This document shows, in pieces, positions 8,733-17,691 of a DNA stretch of 64,000 nt; the stretch's first letter is position 1; each line of letters starts with the position of its first letter. Below the pieces are notes generated by a model that saw only the letters and a list, made by a program, of their open reading frames with translations, made no database searches and was not told the origin of the DNA. Source of the stretch: an uncultured Albidovulum sp. (lineage in GTDB: Bacteria; Pseudomonadota; Alphaproteobacteria; Rhodobacterales; Rhodobacteraceae); the NCBI GenBank assembly GCA_913064775.1, contig CAJYAD010000009.1:1-64000 (forward strand). The letters are read 5' to 3'. Made by a program: the position numbers and the translations under genes.

Positions 8733-11700
8733 ATGTCCGATACCGATCTTCTGAAGAACCTGTCCGCAGGTGAAGGCCTGACCGATCCCACGCTGGCCTA
8801 TGGCCTGACCGGAGTTTCGGACTACGGCACGCAGATGCCGTTCCTCGACATCGCGCATATGATGCGGCCCTGGATCGGGCACACGGCCACCCAGTGGAAC
8901 GGGATGACGACGCAGCAGCTGGACGACGGCGGGTATCTCGACGCGAATGGCTGGCCCACCCATATTCCGGATGGCCTGAGCTCGATCGGCACGATCTGGG
9001 CCTGGGGCGGCGCCGATCAGGCAGGTACCACGGCGGCGGAATCGCGCGCCGGCACCTATGTGCTGACCTATGAAGGCGAAGGCACGATCAAGATCGGCCT
9101 CAATGCTCAGGTGATCAGCTCCGAGCCCGGCAGGATCGTGTTCGCGAACCCCACCGGAACCCAGATGGCCATGTCGATCACCTCGACCGACCCGAACGGG
9201 ACCGGGGACTACATCCACAACGTCTCTATCGTGAACGAGAAATACGAGGGGCTCTATCAGGCCGGCGAGATCTTCAATCCCGATTGGTTGTCGGTCGTCG
9301 AGGATGCGCGAGAGCTGCGCTACATGGACTGGATGCGCACCAATAGTTCATCGATCTCAGACTGGGCCGATCGCCCGCAGCTCGAGTCCGCGACTTGGCA
9401 GGACAAGGGCGTGCCGGTCGAGGTGATGGTTCAATTGGCAAACCAGACCGGCACCGACCCCTGGTTCAACATTCCCGCCAAGGCGACCGACACCTATGTC
9501 CAGAGCTTCGCCACCTATGTCCGCGACCACCTCGATCCCGGTTTGACGGCCCATGTGGAATATTCCAACGAGGCCTGGAACTGGATGTTCTCGCAAACCA
9601 AATGGATGGAGGCGCAAGCCAAGGAACTGTGGGGCACCGACAGGGTCAACGGCGGCCCGCCTCCGGGCAATCTCGACTATTACGCGATGCGGGCAACCCA
9701 GGTCGCCGAGATCTGGGATCAGACCTTCGCCGATCAGGCGGCATCGCGTGTCGATAACGTGCTTGGGGTCCAGAATGGTTCCTGGTGGTGGCTGGAAAAC
9801 CGCATCCTGAACGGTGAGGTTTGGCAGGCCAACGACCCCGGACATTTCGTTTCCCCGGCGTCGGTCTTCGACTCGGTCGCGGTCACTACCTATTTCGGCC
9901 AGGCGATCATGGCCGACAGCGGCCTTCGGGCCGACCTTCTTAACGCGATCTCCGATCCGAACGTGGATGCAAGCGCCTGGCTGACGCAGCAGATGAACGA
10001 TCCCTCGGTCTGGTCGTCGATCCCCGATATCGAATCCAGATGGGCCGCGATCAAGAGCGTGACCGATCCGGCCGGCCTAAAACTGATCGCATATGAGGGC
10101 GGTCAACACATCCAGCAAGCCTATGCGCTGGGGACGATGACGTCGGATCAAGTCACCGACCTGACCCATTTCCTTACCGACTACATCCGCGGCGATGACA
10201 TGGCGAACCTCTATCAGCAGCTCTGGGACGCCTGGGCCCAGGTCAGCGACGGCCCGTTCATGCAATACGGAGATGTTCAGGCACCTTCCAAATGGGGGTC
10301 CTGGGGGGTCCTCAGCGCACTTGGCGACGTCAACCCGCGTGCGGAACTGCTGAACGAACTGAACCAGACCGAGCAATCGTGGTTCGGTGACGGGGGCGGG
10401 TCGCAGTATCAGCAGGGCGTCATCAAGATCGCCAGTGATGCCGGCGAGGTGCTGACCGGCACCGCCAAGCAGGACTTCCTGGTCGGAGGCACGGGCAACG
10501 ACACCTTCGTCGCCGGGGCCGGCAATGACGGGATCAATGGCCAAGGCGGCAACGACACGCTTGTGCTGTCGGGTGCGCCGGGCCAGTACACCATCACCGC
10601 CGACGGGCCGGGCTATGCCGTGACCGGGGCGGATGGCACCGATTACGTCGTCGGCGTCGAAAGCTTCCACTTCGCCAATGGCGAGACGCTGACCCTCAAC
10701 GAATTCCTGGGCGGCGATGCGGCGGCCTCGGCAGGTACCAGCACCGACACGGCTGTGCCCCAAAGCGCACCGGCGGAATCCACCACCGAGACGACGGCGG
10801 GCGGACCCGTGATCGTGGACCATCAGGGAAGCGTGGCCGATGGAAGCGGCGGTGAGGCCGTCATCATCGCCGACACTCCGGACAGCCGCGGCGTGAACAT
10901 CGACGCGATCAACGCGTGGTCGCAGCTGGGTGGCGAACTGGGCCTGCGCGACAGTGGAAGCACGGGCTATGTCGTGGCGGAGAAGGGCGCTTCGGTCATC
11001 ATCGACGGCCAGGATGTCGGGGCCAGCTACTGGAGCCTTCAAGAGGACAGCGCCTCGAAAGGCGGGGCGCCGCTGACCGGCAGCGCGCAGACCACCACGC
11101 AGCTTCTCGGCTCAATCCTGACCAATACGCATGACATCACCATGACCTCGGCCGGCGATCGATTCATCGGCGGCGGCGCGGCTGAACAGGTCTCGGGCGG
11201 GGACGGCAACGACTACATCGCCGGAAACGACGGGAACGACGTGCTGCTCGGCGGTGCTGGCAATGACACGTTGCTGGGCGGTGCCGGTGACGACACGCTT
11301 TCGGGCGGCGCGGGCAACGACCTGATCAACGGCGGCGACGGCAACGATCAACTGCTGCTTCAGGGCACGGCCACTGATTATCAGCTTACCTCTCAATCTG
11401 ATGGCAAATACCTGCTTGAGGGCGTGGCGCTGGACGGCATGGACATAATCGAGAATGTCGAAAGCTTCCACTTCGCCGACGGCGCCGTCATGACCCTCGG
11501 GGCGCTTCTGGATCAATCGACCCAGACGCTCGCCGTCGAACAAGAGGCGACCGGCCCGCTGACCGTCGCGCTGAAGGGGGATGTCGTGCAATCGCCCGAT
11601 CTGCGCGACATGGCGCTCGAACTCGCGTCGGACGCCGGTGTCGTGGTGGACAGCGTCAACCCCTGGTCGGCGCTCGGCAAATCGCTTGGCCTGACGGTCA

Positions 11701-12290
11701 CCCACGACCTTGCCTTCGTGGTGGCCGAGAAGGGCGTGACCGCGGATTTCGGCGGCACCAACGTCGGTGCCAATTACTGGAGCCTGCAGAACAATGTCGC
11801 CGTGAGGGACGGCGAGGCCCTCAGCGTGGACGCGCAGGACACCACCAAGGCCCTTGGGTCGGTGGTCGTCAACGCGGCATCGCTGACCCTGACGGAAGGC
11901 AATGACATCTTTCACGGCAGCGGCGCGGCCGACGTGATCTATGGCGGCAGCGGCAATGACGTTCTTGACGGGCGGGGCGGCAATGATCAGCTGATCGGCG
12001 GCAACGGCAACGACTGGATCATCGGCGGCGGCGGCGACAACCAGCTGACCGGCGGCGCCGGGCGTGATCGCTTTGTCATCGGTCCGCAGGATGGGCATGA
12101 CGTGATCACCGATTTCTCGGTGGACGATACGCTGGATCTGCGCGCACTGAAGCTGACATCCATCGATGCGGCAAGAGAGATGATGTCGACCGATCCGCAT
12201 GGCGATCTGCAGTTCACCCATGTTGACACGAGTGTCGTCTTCGAGGGCCTGCACGAGACCGATCTGTCCTGGATGAGCCTGCTTACCTGA
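8733..12290 (+). CDS. RTX protein with glycoside-hydrolase-like N-terminal domain
   Basis: An 1185-residue protein with no signal peptide, as expected of a type I secretion substrate. Residues about 14-560 resemble a clan A-like glycoside hydrolase barrel: SNEAW places a candidate acid/base at Glu280 and AYEGGQH a candidate nucleophile at Glu455. Calcium-binding RTX repeats (GGxGNDxx) occur in three blocks near residues 584-610, 821-870 and 1069-1115. Between them lie two copies of an approximately 88-residue module (about 721-809 and 970-1059) sharing VVAEKG and YWSLQ. A VESFHFA module follows each of the first two RTX blocks. The C-terminus (DVITDFSVDDTLDLRAL) is the usual type I secretion region. 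The N-terminal domain is paralogous to the Sec-exported protein at 28204. A polysaccharide-cleaving role is inferred from motifs and context; the substrate is unknown. Confidence 0.85.
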   Translation: MSDTDLLKNLSAGEGLTDPTLAYGLTGVSDYGTQMPFLDIAHMMRPWIGHTATQWNGMTTQQLDDGGYLDANGWPTHIPDGLSSIGTIWAWGGADQAGTTAAESRAGTYVLTYEGEGTIKIGLNAQVISSEPGRIVFANPTGTQMAMSITSTDPNGTGDYIHNVSIVNEKYEGLYQAGEIFNPDWLSVVEDARELRYMDWMRTNSSSISDWADRPQLESATWQDKGVPVEVMVQLANQTGTDPWFNIPAKATDTYVQSFATYVRDHLDPGLTAHVEYSNEAWNWMFSQTKWMEAQAKELWGTDRVNGGPPPGNLDYYAMRATQVAEIWDQTFADQAASRVDNVLGVQNGSWWWLENRILNGEVWQANDPGHFVSPASVFDSVAVTTYFGQAIMADSGLRADLLNAISDPNVDASAWLTQQMNDPSVWSSIPDIESRWAAIKSVTDPAGLKLIAYEGGQHIQQAYALGTMTSDQVTDLTHFLTDYIRGDDMANLYQQLWDAWAQVSDGPFMQYGDVQAPSKWGSWGVLSALGDVNPRAELLNELNQTEQSWFGDGGGSQYQQGVIKIASDAGEVLTGTAKQDFLVGGTGNDTFVAGAGNDGINGQGGNDTLVLSGAPGQYTITADGPGYAVTGADGTDYVVGVESFHFANGETLTLNEFLGGDAAASAGTSTDTAVPQSAPAESTTETTAGGPVIVDHQGSVADGSGGEAVIIADTPDSRGVNIDAINAWSQLGGELGLRDSGSTGYVVAEKGASVIIDGQDVGASYWSLQEDSASKGGAPLTGSAQTTTQLLGSILTNTHDITMTSAGDRFIGGGAAEQVSGGDGNDYIAGNDGNDVLLGGAGNDTLLGGAGDDTLSGGAGNDLINGGDGNDQLLLQGTATDYQLTSQSDGKYLLEGVALDGMDIIENVESFHFADGAVMTLGALLDQSTQTLAVEQEATGPLTVALKGDVVQSPDLRDMALELASDAGVVVDSVNPWSALGKSLGLTVTHDLAFVVAEKGVTADFGGTNVGANYWSLQNNVAVRDGEALSVDAQDTTKALGSVVVNAASLTLTEGNDIFHGSGAADVIYGGSGNDVLDGRGGNDQLIGGNGNDWIIGGGGDNQLTGGAGRDRFVIGPQDGHDVITDFSVDDTLDLRALKLTSIDAAREMMSTDPHGDLQFTHVDTSVVFEGLHETDLSWMSLLT

Positions 12291-12328
12291 CCGCGAAAGA
12301 GGGCGCCGGGCGCGGCGGCGTCCCGGCG

Positions 12329-12353
12329 TGCCCCGGCCTGATCGGCCGGGGCA
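12329..12353. terminator. Hairpin between convergent RTX and AlgX-like genes
   Basis: TGCCCCGGCC (12329-12338) and GGCCGGGGCA (12344-12353) form a perfect 10-bp stem with a 5-base loop between two convergent stop codons. There is no clear T-tract on either side, so it may act as a stabilising hairpin or a weak terminator. Confidence 0.5.
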
Positions 12354-12356
12354 AGA

Positions 12357-13445
12357 TCACTGTCCGATGACCTTCAGGAAGGCCTGTCCAAATCGCACCC
12401 GAATTGCCGGGCGGTAATGGCCGTCGGACGTATAGGCCTCGGGGTCTGTCGGATCCTGGTCGTCGACGGTGGCGACATAGCGAATACGCTCTGCCGTGAG
12501 CGTCGGCCTCAGCAGGGCGGCAAGATCCGGCTTGCCCTGCACCTGCACCAGAACGACCACAGGTATCTGACCGTCCTGGCGCGCGATCCTGGCGAATTCC
12601 CCGACCATGCGGCGCAGGATTTCGCCATAGGGAAGATGCGCGCCGTCAGGATCCGCCAGCAGGCGCTCTTTGGTGGCCGCAATGGATTTCACCGCGACCG
12701 ACCTGCGCACCAGCCGGGCAAAGGGCGAAATGTCGAGCCAGGGCAATCCGAAGGTTTCGGGCATGTAGAAGGCATCCACATCGCGCAATTGCCCGCGCCA
12801 GGCGCGGGCCGTGAAAGAGGACGGCGCCTGCAGGATCGCGCGTTCCTGCGCGGCGCTCTCCACCAGCGGTTCGATCCGCGTCAGCCCGCCCCCCGCCGCG
12901 GGCAGGAATACCGGATAGGTGAACGGCGACGGCTGCTCGAACATCCATGTCTGGTTGCTGAGAGTCGCCATGCCGGGCACGCTGGAAGACAGGATGCCGA
13001 ACACGGCGACGTCGCCTTTGCGCCGGTTCGGCCGATCGTCCAGAAACATCGCGAAAGTTGCGTTCGGCGGCGCGGCCGGGCCGGCGTGAAGGTCGACGAC
13101 AAGGTTCGGGTCCAGCTTGTTGGCGGCCTCGAGTACATGGTTCACGAAGGACATGCTGTAGCCACGGATCTCAGGCCTTGCCGGGTCTTCCCCGGCAAAG
13201 CGTTTCGCGGATTTTCGCATCATCGCGTCCCGCCACGCGACGTCGAACAGATTCCCCGGCGTTCCGGGATGCGCGACCCAGTTCTTCAACTTGCCCGGAA
13301 CGCTGAAACCGTAATCGAAGAATTGTACAAGTTTGGCGCCCGCCCCGCCGCGTCCTTGCAGAAGTCCCAGGGCGCCAGCCACCGCGACATCCAGCAAAGC
13401 GAGGCAGGCAATCGTCGCGATCAGGGATTTCAGAAGCTTCGGCAT
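12357..13445 (-). CDS. SGNH-hydrolase-like O-acetyltransferase (AlgX/AlgJ-like)
   Basis: A 362-residue periplasmic or membrane-anchored protein. It has one N-terminal hydrophobic segment (about residues 7-26), then a domain with GYSMSF as the likely serine block and a C-terminal SDGHYRP that fits the Asp-x-His dyad of SGNH hydrolases. It lies 19 bases behind an AlgI-type MBOAT gene; in alginate and similar systems such pairs move acetyl groups across the membrane and onto the polysaccharide. The ATG at 13445 gives a sensible signal anchor, while the longer frame to 13538 would run into the MBOAT gene. Overall similarity to AlgX/AlgJ is modest by eye, so the acceptor and exact chemistry are inferred from context. 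Confidence 0.75.
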   Translation of the reverse strand: MPKLLKSLIATIACLALLDVAVAGALGLLQGRGGAGAKLVQFFDYGFSVPGKLKNWVAHPGTPGNLFDVAWRDAMMRKSAKRFAGEDPARPEIRGYSMSFVNHVLEAANKLDPNLVVDLHAGPAAPPNATFAMFLDDRPNRRKGDVAVFGILSSSVPGMATLSNQTWMFEQPSPFTYPVFLPAAGGGLTRIEPLVESAAQERAILQAPSSFTARAWRGQLRDVDAFYMPETFGLPWLDISPFARLVRRSVAVKSIAATKERLLADPDGAHLPYGEILRRMVGEFARIARQDGQIPVVVLVQVQGKPDLAALLRPTLTAERIRYVATVDDQDPTDPEAYTSDGHYRPAIRVRFGQAFLKVIGQ

Positions 13446-13464
13446 GGGATGGGGCTCATTCCGC

Positions 13465-14916
13465 CTAGAATTGGAAATAGATGAAAGCGGATGTCGTGGT
13501 GGTCGCTCCGAAGGCCAGCAGGTAGACCATTCCCGCATAAAGCGCGCCGCGCAGCGTTATCGCCCACCCCGCGTAGAAGGTCGGGCCGAGGCGCTCGATC
13601 AAGGCATCCCACAGGAACAGGCCGGCAATCGCCAGAACGGTCGGCACCGGCAGCTTCGGGATCGACAGCGCCGAGAATTGCGCCACGCCGATATGCATGA
13701 GGCTTTGCGTGAACTGCCCGACCTGCCCCAGAGACTCGGCGCGAAACAGCAGCCAGCCGTAGCTGACCACCTGGAAGAACAACACAATCGCCACAAGGCG
13801 CTTCAGCCTTCCCGCCCATCGAACATGTGGCCGCTCAAAACCGTCGCGGACGGTCGCCAGGGGCGAGCCTTGGCGGCCGAAAAAGGCGCGGTGCAATGTC
13901 AAAAGCAACCCCTGGTAGGCGCCCCAGGCGACGTAATGCCAAGCCGCGCCGTGCCAAAGCCCGCCCAACACCATGGTCGCCATCAGGTTGCGGTAGGTCT
14001 TCCACCGACCTTTCCTGTTCCCGCCAAGCGAGATGTAGAGGTAATCGCGCAGCCAGCTCGACAGGCTGATGTGCCAGCGATGCCAGAATTCCTGTGGGTT
14101 GGTCGCGAAGTAGGGTTGTCGGAAATTGAGCATCAGGTTGAAGCCAAGCATCTTGGCCACCCCTCTGGCGATATCGGTATAGCCCGAGAAATCACAATAG
14201 ATCTGGATCGCGAAAAGCCAGGTCGCCAGCAGGATATCGGCGCCGGACGGCGCGGCCGAATGATAGATCGCGTCGACCGACGGGGCGATGCCGTCGGCAA
14301 TGACGATCTTCTTGATCAACCCTGTCGTGCAAAGCACAACCCCGCGTCCGAACGCCTCCGAGGTGACGCGGCGGGGGTTCGCGATTTCAGGCAGGAGGTT
14401 GCTGGCGCGCTCGATCGGTCCGGCGACGAGTTGGGGGAAGAAGGCGACGAAAAGCGCGAAATCCAGAAAGTCGGCTGTTGGCTGCAACTCCCTCCGGTAG
14501 ACATCGATCGTGTAGCTAAGTGTCTGAAAGGTATAAAACGATATGCCAACCGGCAGGACGATCGACAGGACAAGTGGAGAAGGCTGAAAGCCCATTGAGT
14601 TCAACAGGTCATGCAAGCTGTCGGCGAAGAAGTTGAAATATTTGAAGAACCCCAGCATCCCGAGATTCATGACCAGAGAGACGAGCATCAGATAGCGTCG
14701 CCGCTGGTCGTTCTCTTCCCGCCCCATGCGCAGGGCGACAAGATAATCGACGCCCGTGCTAAGGAGTATCAGGCCAAGGAAGCGCCAGTCCCAAGCGCCA
14801 TAGAAGACGTAGCTTGCGATAAGCAGCATGCGGTTCTGGGCACGGTGGCGAAGGACAGCATAAAGCGTTAGAACAACCGCGAAGAATAGCCAAAACTGCA
14901 GTTGACTAAAAAGCAT
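13465..14916 (-). CDS. MBOAT-family O-acyltransferase (AlgI-like)
   Basis: A 483-residue multi-spanning acyltransferase that passes acyl groups, normally acetyl, to an extracytoplasmic acceptor. It has the family order of helices, the motif WHRWHISLSSWLRDYLYI and the conserved active-site histidine in LGGLWHGAAWHY. The family usually runs 460-520 residues. It forms a two-gene operon with the AlgX-like gene downstream, so O-acetylation of the locus polysaccharide is the likely job. The ATG at 14916 is chosen; an in-frame GTG at 14928 is possible. The upstream region has no strong ribosome site. Confidence 0.93.
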   Translation of the reverse strand: MLFSQLQFWLFFAVVLTLYAVLRHRAQNRMLLIASYVFYGAWDWRFLGLILLSTGVDYLVALRMGREENDQRRRYLMLVSLVMNLGMLGFFKYFNFFADSLHDLLNSMGFQPSPLVLSIVLPVGISFYTFQTLSYTIDVYRRELQPTADFLDFALFVAFFPQLVAGPIERASNLLPEIANPRRVTSEAFGRGVVLCTTGLIKKIVIADGIAPSVDAIYHSAAPSGADILLATWLFAIQIYCDFSGYTDIARGVAKMLGFNLMLNFRQPYFATNPQEFWHRWHISLSSWLRDYLYISLGGNRKGRWKTYRNLMATMVLGGLWHGAAWHYVAWGAYQGLLLTLHRAFFGRQGSPLATVRDGFERPHVRWAGRLKRLVAIVLFFQVVSYGWLLFRAESLGQVGQFTQSLMHIGVAQFSALSIPKLPVPTVLAIAGLFLWDALIERLGPTFYAGWAITLRGALYAGMVYLLAFGATTTTSAFIYFQF

Positions 14917-15301
14917 TGTCGCGGGCACACCCTACTACCTCTCTGACAACATACATAATTTTCAGAAATCTGGACAGCGCTATTCTTCCTCCGGCCGGGC
15001 CGCGGCAAGAGCCCCGACCACTCGCCCCGGGCCGCCACGCGCAAAGCCGCCAAAATGAGCAAGGGGACCCGGACCCCGGGTGACGTCGGGGTTTCGCCGA
15101 CTTCCCTCGGCACGGCGCCGCAGTGTGCGGAAGGTTGGCCGCCACACGGGCTTGGGGCGGGCGGGGGCCAGATGCCTGTCTGGGCACTGCGGCCTATCTT
15201 GGCGCGGCCTCTAGGACGATATGTGGGTCAGGGGGAGGCGCAGCGAAGCTGCGGGCCAGGAGGCTGGCAAGTGCGTCAACCACCTGCCACTATAAAGAAA
15301 T
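14917..15301. other. Intergenic region upstream of O-acyltransferase operon
   Basis: No gene recognised. The 70 bases next to the acyltransferase start are AT-rich and should contain its promoter. The remainder is GC-rich, with a small hairpin (GCAG/CTGC) near 15240-15256. Confidence 0.4.
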
Positions 15302-15586
15302 TCAGGATTGGGTTTGGCGCGACAGCGCCGGGGCGCCAATCGTCTGGCCCAGGGGTCCGCCGGGACGATCGTTGCTGCGCAAGAACGAGAGTACCACGAT
15401 GAGGCCGGTTCCCAGATTGCCGGCTCCGACGAAGGCAAGCACCACGATCCACCAGGCTGCGCCCAGAGTGATTGCGGTCGCCGCGCCCATGACGCCGGTC
15501 AATAGTGCTCCAAAGATGATCGTAGCAACCATTTCCGGCCCCATCCCTTCATACTGTTCGTGGAACTTCCCACGAAGCGCTGCCAT
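15302..15586 (-). CDS. Small hypothetical membrane protein
   Basis: A 94-residue frame with two clear hydrophobic segments (about residues 20-42 and 45-68, rich in Gly/Ala/Val) and a polar C-terminal tail. I do not recognise a family. It lies alone between the acyltransferase operon and a VPLPA-CTERM gene. The ribosome site is poor, and the frame could be chance, but long hydrophobic stretches with balanced composition favour a real membrane peptide. Confidence 0.45.
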   Translation of the reverse strand: MAALRGKFHEQYEGMGPEMVATIIFGALLTGVMGAATAITLGAAWWIVVLAFVGAGNLGTGLIVVLSFLRSNDRPGGPLGQTIGAPALSRQTQS

Positions 15587-16057
15587 TCCATGCAGCTTTG
15601 ACTTGCGCAGGTTGGCCCAACCGTTCGTCTTGCGGGCTTCCTGCAGTCCTGAACAAGCATCTCGCGCGAATCAGTCGAAAATATGGCTGGCGAGGCTCCG
15701 ACATGCTGCGGACGCTGGCAAAATCAAACTTTCCCGTCCTTTTCGCGTTTATCAAGGGAAAGATGCCTATCAAAACCCTAATTTTTCGTTAACGCTGCAA
15801 GCCGACCACGGGCGACACACGCCGACATCCCCGCTTTGTGTTCGTCGAAAAGACAACCTATGGGGTATGTAACGCGCAATTGATTGAACAATATGGCGTG
15901 ATTGCAGAAAAACTTTGACAGAAATAAGGCATGCCGTAACGTACGTTTGGTCGAGTGCCCTTCGTCGCGCGTTTCGCGAAATTTCCCAGGGCCTGAGACC
16001 TAATTCGACAAATATTATAACGATTTTGTTGCCAGCGATGGTCGAAAGGAAGTTGAT
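15587..16057. other. Intergenic region upstream of second VPLPA-CTERM gene
   Basis: No gene recognised. From about 15700 the sequence is AT-rich. It includes TTTCGTTAAC at 15784-15793 (shared with the region before the sugar transferase), a TTGACA at 15915-15920, and the 10-base palindrome AACGTACGTT at 15938-15947. AAAGGAAG just before 16058 is a good ribosome site. A long regulated leader is likely. Confidence 0.45.
15938..15947. promoter_or_regulatory. Palindrome AACGTACGTT in VPLPA-CTERM promoter
   Basis: A perfect 10-base inverted repeat located 110 bases before the start at 16058 and 17 bases after a TTGACA hexamer. It is placed where an operator could overlap a promoter. No regulator can be named. 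Confidence 0.25.
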
Positions 16058-16660
16058 ATGAAGAAAATTGTGGGAATTCTGGCCCTTGGCGCCTCAATGG
16101 CGCTCGGTGCGGGCGGGGCGTTTGCCGCCACCTGCACCTCTGCGGGCGGCGGATGCGGGGCATACACCAACGATGATTCGCAGACGCTCATGAACGGCAC
16201 TGTGATCGGCTATCAAGTCCAGTCGATCAACGCCGGGGCCTTCGTCTACACGAGCCAGTTCTTCAACCAGACGGCTGACCCGGTAAAGCTCGACTTCACC
16301 GTTCAGCAGTTTCAACCAACCAACCAGTCGTCGATCAACAATCTGACGCTCACGGGCTACACCGATGCGGCGTACTCCAACAGCTTCGGCAGCCTGAATG
16401 TTACCAACGGCAGCGGTGCGCCGACGCAGTCGCCTGGTTCGCTCAACGACGTGCTCTTCAGCGGCATCATGCTGCCGGTGCAGACGATCTACTTCAAGCT
16501 GACCGGCACCGCAGTGGCCTCGCCCCTGTCGGCGAAGCTGCTGCCGTCGGCGCAGTTCACGATCGCGGCCGTTCCGGTTCCCGCCGCCGGCTTCCTGATG
16601 CTGGGTGGGCTGGCTGTGTTCGGCTTCGCCGCACGTCGCAAGCGGAAGATGGCGGCCTAA
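16058..16660 (+). CDS. VPxPA-CTERM sorting domain-containing protein
   Basis: A 200-residue exported protein. It has a Sec signal peptide (about residues 1-23, ending AFA) and a Ser/Thr/Asn-rich middle, with a Cys pair near the mature N-terminus (ATCTSAGGGC). The sorting tail is VPVPA at 172-176, a hydrophobic helix, then RRKRK. The motif differs by one residue from VPLPA, which the exosortase group tolerates. It is the likely substrate of the exosortase at 6648. It is monocistronic: it has its own promoter region and a strong bidirectional terminator behind it. The function of the mature domain is unknown. Confidence 0.85.
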   Translation: MKKIVGILALGASMALGAGGAFAATCTSAGGGCGAYTNDDSQTLMNGTVIGYQVQSINAGAFVYTSQFFNQTADPVKLDFTVQQFQPTNQSSINNLTLTGYTDAAYSNSFGSLNVTNGSGAPTQSPGSLNDVLFSGIMLPVQTIYFKLTGTAVASPLSAKLLPSAQFTIAAVPVPAAGFLMLGGLAVFGFAARRKRKMAA

Positions 16661-16683
16661 TTCTTCGCCTTCCACACTGTATA

Positions 16684-16722
16684 AAAGCGGGCCGGCCCCT
16701 TCTGGGACCGGCCCGTTTCTTT
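16684..16722. terminator. Bidirectional rho-independent terminator
   Basis: CGGGCCGG (16688-16695) pairs with CCGGCCCG (16708-16715), extended by CCC/GGG inside, followed by TTTCTTT on the + strand; AAAA lies on the other side. It sits between the convergent genes ending at 16660 (+) and 16785 (-), so it can serve both. Confidence 0.8.
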
Positions 16723-16784
16723 GACCCGTATCGATGGCCCGGTCTCGCGGCGTTCGACGCGTCGGACCGGGCAGCTTGGCCAGT

Positions 16785-17642
16785 TCAGTAGTATTCGCTG
16801 CCGTAGCCGTCGCGCTCGTCCAGATAGCGGCATTTGTTCATCACCGTGCCCAGCACGTTGGTCAGGCCCGATAGGTCGCGCTCGGAGCTGTCGACCTGCC
16901 GCGCCGAGGTGCTGTCGGCCGCCGCAACCAGCAGGGCGCAATCGACCTGGCCCAGGAAGGCAAGGTTGTCGTCATTGCCCATCATCGGCGCGGTGTCGAA
17001 AATGATGACATCAGGCTTGAACCGGGACTCGATCTCATCCAGCACCGATGCGGTCGATGGCGCAAGCAGCATCTCGGCCGAATGGGGCACCGCCCGCCGG
17101 TTCAATCCGATCGCAAGGTTCGGCCCGAACCGCACCGCGTGCTCCGAGAAGTCCCGCTCCCCCGCCAGCAGCGCCGCCAGATCATAGGCGCCGCCCTGCT
17201 GCCCCATAAGGCCCGCCAGCGAGGGGCGGCGCAGGTCGAAATCCAGCAGCATCACGCGCAGATCGGCCTGACGCGCCATTGCCAGCGCGAGGTTCAGGCT
17301 GACCGTGGTCTTGCCGCAGGCCTTGTTGGGCGAGGTGACGGCAAGCCGTTTCCAGCCCTCGGCGCGCATCTGGCGCCGCACGCGGGTTCGCAGGATGTCG
17401 TAGGGCACCGCGAACTCGGCCCCCATCAGCGCGCCCAGACGCATCTTTCTGGCCTGCGCGTTCGAGATCGAGATCTCCTTGAGCCCGGACCAAAGCGCGT
17501 CGGGACGCGCATTTGGGGCCGCCCGCGCCGGTTCTGTTTCCGGCTGCGACGCCTGCCGCGGCTCGTGGTCGGGCGCATCCCCCTCCTTCGTCGCCTTGCG
17601 GGCGGCGCGCGCCTTGGCCATCGCGGCCTCGAGTCTTTCCAT
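16785..17642 (-). CDS. CpsD/CapB-like tyrosine-protein kinase (BY-kinase)
   Basis: A 285-residue cytoplasmic P-loop kinase that normally pairs with a Wzz-type partner to control polysaccharide chain length. After a charged N-terminal region it shows a Walker A-like SPNKACGKTT, Walker A' LLDFDLRRPS and Walker B VIIFDTAPMM. The C-terminus is a tyrosine cluster (RYLDERDGYGSEYY), the usual autophosphorylation tail. The P-loop departs from the common PGEGKS form. It lies 50 bases behind the Wzz-like gene, separate from it rather than fused. GAGGAG six bases before the ATG at 17642 decides this start over the GTG at 17651. Confidence 0.9.
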   Translation of the reverse strand: MERLEAAMAKARAARKATKEGDAPDHEPRQASQPETEPARAAPNARPDALWSGLKEISISNAQARKMRLGALMGAEFAVPYDILRTRVRRQMRAEGWKRLAVTSPNKACGKTTVSLNLALAMARQADLRVMLLDFDLRRPSLAGLMGQQGGAYDLAALLAGERDFSEHAVRFGPNLAIGLNRRAVPHSAEMLLAPSTASVLDEIESRFKPDVIIFDTAPMMGNDDNLAFLGQVDCALLVAAADSTSARQVDSSERDLSGLTNVLGTVMNKCRYLDERDGYGSEYY

Positions 17643-17691
17643 CTCTCTCACTCCTCGGGGGCGCCCCCCTCACAGAATACAGGGCCCGGCA

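Noticed and set aside
15549-15773. A 74-residue minus-strand frame overlapping the small membrane protein
   Set aside because: No hydrophobic or domain features and no ribosome site; composition is unremarkable.
15890-15910. A sigma-54 -24/-12-like sequence (TGGCGTGATTGCA) upstream of 16058
   Set aside because: The GG to GC spacing is 7 bases rather than the required 10.
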